Assembly (NCBI GenBank): GCA_933228895.1
Contig: OW121847.1
Coordinates: 126,708,350 to 126,772,349, forward strand
Source of the DNA: Platycnemis pennipes
Taxonomy: Eukaryota > Arthropoda > Insecta > Odonata > Platycnemididae
Reading direction: 5' to 3'
DNA length: 64,000 nucleotides
A program made the translations under genes and the position numbers. Positions 26,201 to 35,200 of the stretch are shown here, piece by piece (position 1 is the first letter of the stretch; the number at the start of each line of letters is the position of its first letter). The notes under the pieces were generated by a model. The model was not told where the DNA came from. It worked only from the letters and a program-made list of their open reading frames with translations, and searched no databases.

Positions 26201-29200
26201 ACCCACTATACAGTAGTTCTAGCATGTTGTGCTGATGGCACAGAACTACCACCGTTTTTGATATTCAAAAGAAAAACTCAACCAAAAGAAAAACCTTACA
26301 CAGGTGTATTTGTTCATGTCCATCCAAAAGGCTGCATGGACGAAGCTGGAATGAAACTGTGGTTACAAAACATATGGGCGAGGCGACCTGGTGGACGCTT
26401 AAGAAAACCCTCTCTTTTGGTTTAGGATCAATTTAGAGCCCATAGAACTGAAACCATAAAGAATAAGGTGGGAGAATTAAAAAGCCAGATAGCTGTCATT
26501 CCTGGTGGACTGACGAGCCAATTGCAGCCTTTGGATGTATCAGTGAATAAGCCATTTAAGCAAAACATGTGAGAACGATGGAATATAGGAGACCCATATC
26601 ATGACCTCACACCCACAGGTAGAATGAAGCAGCCCACTCTTTCACAAGTGTGCAAGTGGGTAAAGAAATCTTGGGAAGACGTAAGAACTGAAATAATTGT
26701 TAAGTCTTTCAAGAAGTGTGGTATCAGTAATGCTCTTGATGGAACTGAAGATGATGCAGTATTTGAAGACAGTGATACTTGCGATGATGGAAACTGTAGT
26801 GATGACGATTTATGATTTACGATTTATGACGATAATGATTATGACGAAGGGTTTTGTGGCTTTGAAAGTGACTGAAGTCTTATTTCATAATTGGGAATGT
26901 TTTCCTCCAATTCTGTGCTTTGTTTTGTACCATGTTCAGTTGTATTGTGTACTTTTATGAACAAATTAATATTTTTTTGGCAATTACATCAATGATTGTG
27001 CCACCTATTTGGCGTTTCTAAAGCATAAGAACTAAAAGGAACTAACTTAAGTTGTTGGAGTGCCGTGCCTTCGCACAGACTTTTTTTCTTGTGCATGCCA
27101 TACTGAAATGAGGGTGCGTCTTATATGCCGTCAAATACGGTATTTCTTTTGAAGAAGTCTTTCAAATGGTTTTACTCTACCAGAAGAAAAGTGAGGTATT
27201 TAATCTTATTGTGATGCATTCCTTTCAGTTAAATGCAAAATTTTATTGAATAAACATAATGTTTTATCTGTGTGCCGGCTGTGCTGTGTAGTTAGTCGAA
27301 TTATCAAGTTCATTAATAGAAGTATGCTTTCTGGCTAAAAAGAGCCAGATTAGCCCTGTGATTGGAAGTGCAGAATGCTGATGAATTCTTTCCTGGGTGA
27401 CATTCGTGGGTGGTACTTTATTTTTTTAATTCAAATTTATGTGCTGTCATTTAAAATTCAAAATTATTTACTGTCAAGGAGAATTTGTTACCAAGGCAAG
27501 AATTGTCCTCATTGTAGAATCAAATTCACTGAAGAATAAAATCTTTTGTGGGGAATTCCATTAAGGATCTACATATGGAAGTAACTTAGTGTAGTTTCTG
27601 CCACAGTGACTCCCTTCTATTGAGACCAACTTTACCTCTGGTACCTAGTATATAGTAGTGACTATGTAAAGGGTTAATTTTGGATTGTGAGTGGACTTTA
27701 TTAAATGGCTCTTTCATAAGTGAAGCCACTAGTCTTTGTCAGCTAAGTGTTTGTAGTTATTTCATTCCTTTGTATGTAATCCCTCATGCATACAAGGCTG
27801 AATTGGCATCCCATCACTTCATATAAATTTTGTCTTTGATGTCTAAACCTATCTTTCTTTATTGGTCAAATAGGTTTTGAGTAATTGAAATTATTATTGG
27901 GGCCAGTGTTGGCAGATATTTTTTTTAATTGCCTCATTATCTCCTTGCAGGAAGTAACCACAAAATGTAATGATGACGTAAGGGAAGGAACTGTAGAATT
28001 GGGTCAGGGAAGGTCAACGGTGCAGAGTCATCATGGTGAGGTGTCTCCCCAGAGGGAAGTAGTGGTGGAGGGAGGTGAGGAGGAGGTTTCAGCTGGTAAT
28101 CAAGAAGATGCTGCTGCATGTCCTTCGGGTACCGCTGCTGGTGGCCCAGGGGATGAGGATGATGAGGGAATGGAGAAACAGGACACAGAAAAGGAGAAGA
28201 GAGAGGATGGTGAATTGGCTCCTGTCAGTGAAGGTGAAGAGGATGATGAAAATGATGAAGATATGTTGGCTGCCTGCATAAACATAGGCATGCAAAACAA
28301 CAGGTGAGAAAAGCAATTTTGAGAAAATATCAATTTGATGTTTAAGATGTGATTGCTTAGCTTTTTCCTATTCATTTTACTGATACGAATGACTATGCTC
28401 TTATCACAAGGCACAGACAGAGGCAATATAACAACAATAAAAACATCCTCCGTGCTGGAAGATTTGGGGCCATTGCCAACATGCGAGGACGCCCAAGTGC
28501 AATTCCAGTGAAAGCCACTGCATATTCTAATCCTGCTTTTGGTTCTACCTCCATACCAATGCCTGTACTACGGCAGCAACAAGAGAGACCAACAAATTGT
28601 CGTAATCCTCAGGATAATGCTAGACCTGTTGGCCATGGAAAAGCAGTAGGGTATGGTGAGGTATGATATCATCTTCAATTTTCATTGTCAACACCTGTTA
28701 GTACATCTTTCAATTAATTACATGCCAAGTTAATTTTATTCTTTCATTGCTGCATCTCCAACTTGTCTATAGCATTCCTTTTAACTTTTTGAATATTGAT
28801 AATTGAAAATGTATTCATAGGTTGTTATATCATTTACTGTATAATCTAATATCACCACTATAAGGTAACAGTGTTAATTATTTTGGATGATTCTATACTT
28901 GCTGAATTCATACATTCTTCCTAATATTTGCAGGTACCAGCTGGTCCATGTGAAGATGCTGTGAGCACTTACTGCACTGAAGGCACACCAGCCAATATAT
29001 CTCATGCAGGATCTCATTCAGATCTGTCAGTGCTCTCTCTTCCTGATCAAATGCAGGATGGAGATGACTCAGAAGAAAGAGTAAGAGTACTGCAGAGGGA
29101 GCATTGCACCAGAGACTTAGCAAATGAAGAAATTCGAGAATTGGCAGAAGGGGAGAAGAATAAAGGCCTTGACTCTCCTGCAGTACCTATGACAACACCA

Positions 29201-32200
29201 CCTACACCATTAAGTGCTGGAAGTCATCATAATGTGGAGTCATCAGATGACAGCTCATCATTTTCTGGAGATAATGATAATATCCTTGCTGAATGCATAC
29301 AGTCTGCTATGCCTAAGGTAATCACCTGAGATTTTGTGTAGATAAATTTTAACAAATTGAAACCTTCTGGTGGAAACATCTATTCATGAACCAATGAGCT
29401 TATAAAGCTGTTGGAGTTTCCAAGAAATACTAACTGCTGTGAGGTTGCCATCATCGGGAAAAGACTGAAGTAGAAATTTCATGCACTGAAGTAAACCAAT
29501 TGATTGTCTTCATTGCCAATAGGTTTTTGAAAACTCAATCAGTAATGCAAGTACTTCTTCCTATCAAACCTTCCTTCCCTAGGTGGGGAAAGAAGGAACT
29601 TTGGCAGATAGTGAACTCTTGGCTACTACATCTCGTTCTCATGTCTTCAAGGATTACTTTCCTTGGCTGACATAGATTATGTGTGAGATTTACCTAAATT
29701 AAAATATTCTGCCTCTTCTGTCTGTTAAGTGTGCAGCCACTTAGATACCTTCTTAAGTGGTGGTAGAGGATGTGCCAAAACAAAAAAATTGTGGTTTTTG
29801 CAAAGAACAATGGAATGAGATATCTGTGCTCTAAGTTCATCCTTATCTGATATGTGCCATCAAAATTGATATAGATTCAACAGGAGTCTATTTCTGAACC
29901 CTACAAGAGATGATAGGCAGATCTATGTCTTTGACACATACATAAATTGAATATTATGATGCATGATACATTTTTGAAGCTGCCCGATAATCAGAGCTAA
30001 ACTATGAATGATATTTGTTGTAGGCCTACTGAAGTGATGTAACATTATTGCATCTTTTTTCAGTTATTTTAGTTATATAGTTATGCATCCTTTGAGTTTA
30101 AAAGGCTTAAGTGTTTGTTACTTGCACCTGTAATGTAATGTGGTGGACCTAGCAGTGCAAAATTCATTTTCAGTGCTGTGATGAAATTGAAGGTTTATGA
30201 TTGGTGCTATATTTTTTAAACTATGTTCCACGTTTTTAATTAATAGCAATATATGTATGTCATTTGCTGAGGTTCCTTACAGCATTGATATTGATCCAAG
30301 GGTTCCACAACTACAAAAAGCTTTGGAAATGCTTATCTAATATGTGAGGGATATTCAATCAGGTGATTTGAGTAATAATTTCTAAAATGGTTTGCGCTGC
30401 AGTGTTTAGTTAAAAGATTTTGATGTCTTATAGTTGTCTTTAGATTTTTTTACTATGGCAAAATCAACTAATAGTTGTGTCCATTGGAAGACTAAATGTC
30501 TACAGTTGACATCAAAGCATAAGTAGTGCATTAATGATGACAAGTTATTTAAGTTGAATTTGGTGCAGGAAACAGTCAAGCTTTGAAAGTTACACTCAGT
30601 GTGATATTCAAATAATTATAATTTAGGCATTCATTTCATTTATCAAAGAATTTTATTCTAATGAATCTTTTCTTTAATCCAGAAAGTTGTGACATTGAGA
30701 ATATTGTCAAGGTTCCTGCATATGTGCTTCACTGCTACGTGCACAATTTTACATTTTTTCATTTGTATGTGTAATTGGAGTCAATGTAAACTTTTTCCTG
30801 GAAAATATCATAACAGTATCTTGATCAGTTTATGGTAAGAATTTGGCTCATGAGCCATTTGATGTATACAGGTGAATAATTTTTTTAATGGGAAATTTTT
30901 TATTCTTTTTTAGACATAAGAAAATAAATATAGTTTCTTTGTGTCTTAGGCTTAAAGTTGGAGAATTGGCCAGTTTTTCATTTGGTAATGTCCCGGTGTA
31001 CCTCAGATAGTCCTTAGGCATGCATTTTTTCTATCCTTAGGCACGACCTCAACATCGTCGTCCGCAGCAGCCTCCCATGATGACACCATCAACCCAAGTG
31101 AGAAGGAAGGGCCCCATTTTAGCTGCTGGTGTACGGCGACCTCCTGGAGTTGGGCATTTGTGTGGCCCTGGTATGCACCATGCACAGGTTACTCCTCTGC
31201 AGCACAAGTACAGCATTCCACATCCACGGGTTCAAGAGATGGTCCCTCAACCTAGAATCCCTAGGTGAATGAAAGTTATGATTCTTGATTTAAGGAATTT
31301 TTCTCTTGCCATGTTCATTAGCATTGATGGTTAATCTCTTCCTTACTAAAGAAAACTTTGTGGTCAACCCAAAGGTTGGTCTGGTTGGTGATGGTAGGGC
31401 TCACTAATTACTTAACCAACATTATGAAGGATGTGTGCTGAAGAATAACTCCATTTGCTTCTGAAATGGATCAGTACTCTTGCCAAGCACATCCACCTGC
31501 TTTGAAGTAAAATTTTGTGCTATGGTTCATAATATATCTGTATTCCATGATGGAAGGCATGATATTCTTGCTTTGCAACATGACTTTAAATTCAGCCCGC
31601 TAGTATTAGAGTTTTATGCAAAAGACTTGAGGTATTCACTTCATGAAATGTGCTCTGGAAACAAATGTATCTCCTGAAACATTTTTCATTCCAAGTTTAT
31701 TCATTGAATTCTGTTATGCATTTTGATAGATTGTCCATTCATTTCAATGCTATGGATATTTCAGAGATGAAGAGTGTGAGCAGCGATGTGTCCCTCCCTC
31801 AGAAAGTGGACAAAACTATCAGAAGGCTATGCGTATGCCAATGTATTCAGCAGCTCGTGATGAAATGGAGACTTATGCCACAGAGGGTAGCCCAAACACC
31901 TTTAGCAATGCTACTTCTTTGAGTGACCTAACCATCAATTCATCTCCAGAAGGTGCTGCCTGCCTCAGAAGGTATAAAATTATTTTTCTAATTTGTATTT
32001 TTCTACCATGACTGTAATGAAAGCACTTTTATTTATGTTACCAACCATTAGTGAATATTAGCACAACTTCGCTCTCCAATTTATCACAAATAAAAACATT
32101 TCCAAAACAATCATGTTTTAAATACTTGGATTATCATTAATAAATTGATTTTCCTGATTCTTTCTTCAAAGGTTTGCTTATTTTTGATTTAGCATTGGAT

Positions 32201-35200
32201 TACCGTGATGTAATAACTTAGTTGTCGAGAAGGAAGTGTGAGGGCTCAGAACATGCATGGTGGTGAAACATGAAAATATTCCATTTTTACTGGCTAATGC
32301 TTATGTCATGCTTGTATATAAGCTCAGTATTAGCACTTTTCTATGGGAAAAAGAATTTAAAAGCTAGGTGGTGATGTAATATCAGATTATATGAGCTCTG
32401 ACTTTTGGAAAAAAACAACAGCTCAATCAGACACTTTTTTCATAGGTTAAGTATTTGTTGTCTACTAGGGTGAGGATGGCAACTGTTGTGCAAGAATAAT
32501 ACATTCAGTTGAACAAGAAAAAAATAATAATTGTTAAATTAGTGTGGCAGTAATGGTTAATTTAAAGGTTTTTACATTTGCATTTTGTGGTGTCGTCATC
32601 ATTGTAATTCTTAGTCCGAATTTTTGCTCAGATGTCATGAAAATTACCTGTGAATAAAGAATGGAAAATCATGGGTGAATGATTTGCCCATGGTTAGTGG
32701 GTATTTACTGTGCATAAATATATGAATCATAATTGAAAATCTTTTTTATTGTTAATATGTCAGTTTGAGGAGGATGGTTCCTGCCTCAGTAAGTGGAGGG
32801 GCTGCAGGCCATGCTGTTTCTGAAGGAAGCCCCTTGTGTGACACTCCAATACGATATGCAACAGAAGACACTCCTCTTGAAATATCTCATGCTGCATCAT
32901 TGAGTTCATTGAGCATTGGAGAAGAAGATGATGAGGAGCCCAAAGCATCTAGTAATAGTGGAAGCCCCAAGCATGGTCAGTCTAATGTTTCTGAAGAATG
33001 ATAACTTTGATTCCACAGTATTACATTGAAATAAAAGGGTTGCTTCATGTGTCTTAACCTTGAACAACCACAATATATGAGTTTTTTCCCAGTGGTTTGT
33101 CACGTAGGTGGATGATTAATGCCATAATACTTGGGATAGAAGGATATTTCAGACAAATAAATGACTTTAGAAGCTATAGGACTGATGATAATGTAAAAAC
33201 TTGGTTTAGCTTGTATCTGAAATTTTTAATGCAAGTGAAGTAGATAACAGAATATATTGAGTAAAAACTTGTTTAATGAAAATTGTTGTGTCAATGAAAT
33301 ATGAAATAGTAATACGTTATCATTGTGCATATTTTCTTTGGTGGTTAATTTACTGAGGTGAATTATATTTCAATATTTCAGGTAAAGGAGGCTCACCCCT
33401 TCGTTCACTACTCCCTCGCCCTGTAACAGTTGGCCACTCAGACCCTAGCAGTGAAGGAAGGCCAGGCTCTTCTAATGGTGGTGATGACAATTCTGAAGCT
33501 GGTCGTGGAGCTACTTACTCAAGTGGGCGGCAGAAGACAAGTTCTCTCTCTGAAGAGGTTGTGACAGTTCTCTCCCGGAATGGCTCCCTCAGTTCACTCA
33601 GTGTAGATTCCTTAGGTGCTGAGCCTACACCATCAGAGCAAGCCCTGTTAGAGCAGTGCATCCACTCGGCCATGCCCAAAAGCAAGTCTGATTTGGGAGG
33701 AGGTGCACGTGGAGTGGTGCTGTCTGCTCGGAGGCCTCTCGGGGGCAACCCACCCTTACATTCACATCAGATGGGACCCCTTCATGGTGCAGAAGCTCCG
33801 TCACTCCCAAATGCTTCTGTTCACCGATTGGAGCTGTGTAATCGTGCATGGGAGGGAGGTGATATGATGAACCATCCAGAGTATGCTCACAGGTCGATAG
33901 ATGATAGACTCTCAGCCGCCATGGGAGCGGAACAGGTTTCAAAAAACGGGTCGGGGTCTGCTGCTGCGACAACAGCCGTAGCAGCAGACGAAGCCGTAGA
34001 AGACGCAACAAAGCACATAGAGGGCAGTCTCCTTCCCCACCACCACCACCTCCACCACCACCATCAAGTGGAAGGCATGGTCACCACCACCGAAAGGCTG
34101 GAGGAAACAGACATGGAAGAAGGCGAAAACAAGAAGGAGATTGCCCGCAAGGAGATGCCTTGCCACCCTGCACCTGCAGTGGGAAAAGAGATGGACTGCT
34201 TCCTTCAAATAATTGAGAAGGATGCTGATTCATCACCTGAGTCATCTCCGGGGATGGTGGAAACTCCAAGTAGTGGTGGTGAAAACCTCACTACTGGAGA
34301 AAGTCCATCGGAAGGTCCTTCTGACAGTGTGTGCGGAACAAAAGAAACGGCTTCGTCTACTGGATCCACCAGAGACTCTGGAAGTGGTCGCGGGCAGAAA
34401 GTGCATGATATGAAGCAAAGCTTTGGCAGCAATACGTGGAATGAAGACTCTCCCAATTCTGTCTCTTTCCCAAGCATAAGCATTAGTGCTCCACTTATCT
34501 CATCATTCAGGTCTGATCTAGGAGCAACTCAGGGAGGTGAGGCAAATGTTTCAGAGCTGGAAGAGATTGACCGAGCACCGAGTAGTGATGAGGTTGAAAG
34601 GGTCCCCAGTGGTGAAGAGGATCGTCTCACTGAATCTCGTCTCATTGAACTTGAAGCTGGTCGATTGGCTGTTGCGGTGGGACTAGCCCCTGAAGACTGC
34701 GGCAACTTGGATTCCATTGGTCCACCTTCAGGGATGGGAAGCATACCATCCCTAAACACCAGCCTCTCTGGAGCATTAGATGGGAATGGATTTTCTGGGG
34801 AGATCATTCAGAATGGAGCATCTGGAGAATCTCCAGAAGATGGGCTGGATGAAGAAAAGAAGCAGTTCCCAGCTCCAAAAAGGTTTGAATGCCGCCATAC
34901 AGCTCGTAGAACTTTGACAACTTTAGTCAGAAGAGCCCTTGGGACAAACAATTTTGATGATCTGAGTGCAGCATCTAGCAGCTGCAACTCCCACCTGGAA
35001 AATATCAAACCTCCATCCATGATGGATGAAGTAGACATGGAAAACAGCATGGTCAGTGTTGCCAGCATAACATCAGAAGTGGCTGATGGTGGTAGTAGTG
35101 GAAATGGAGGCAGTGGTAATGGCCATAGCCACAATGGCAAGGTTGGGTCAGATGGAGCTGGAAGTGGGGGGAGTGGAGGAAGTGCTGGGGGATCATTCTT

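Larger units (their letters stand above)
23790..27950 (+). other. APC intron carrying a Tigger transposon
   Basis: Flanks of the element (23790-24850 and 27143-27950) are AT-rich noncoding DNA. The exons on both sides are phase 0 and join in frame. Confidence 0.7.
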
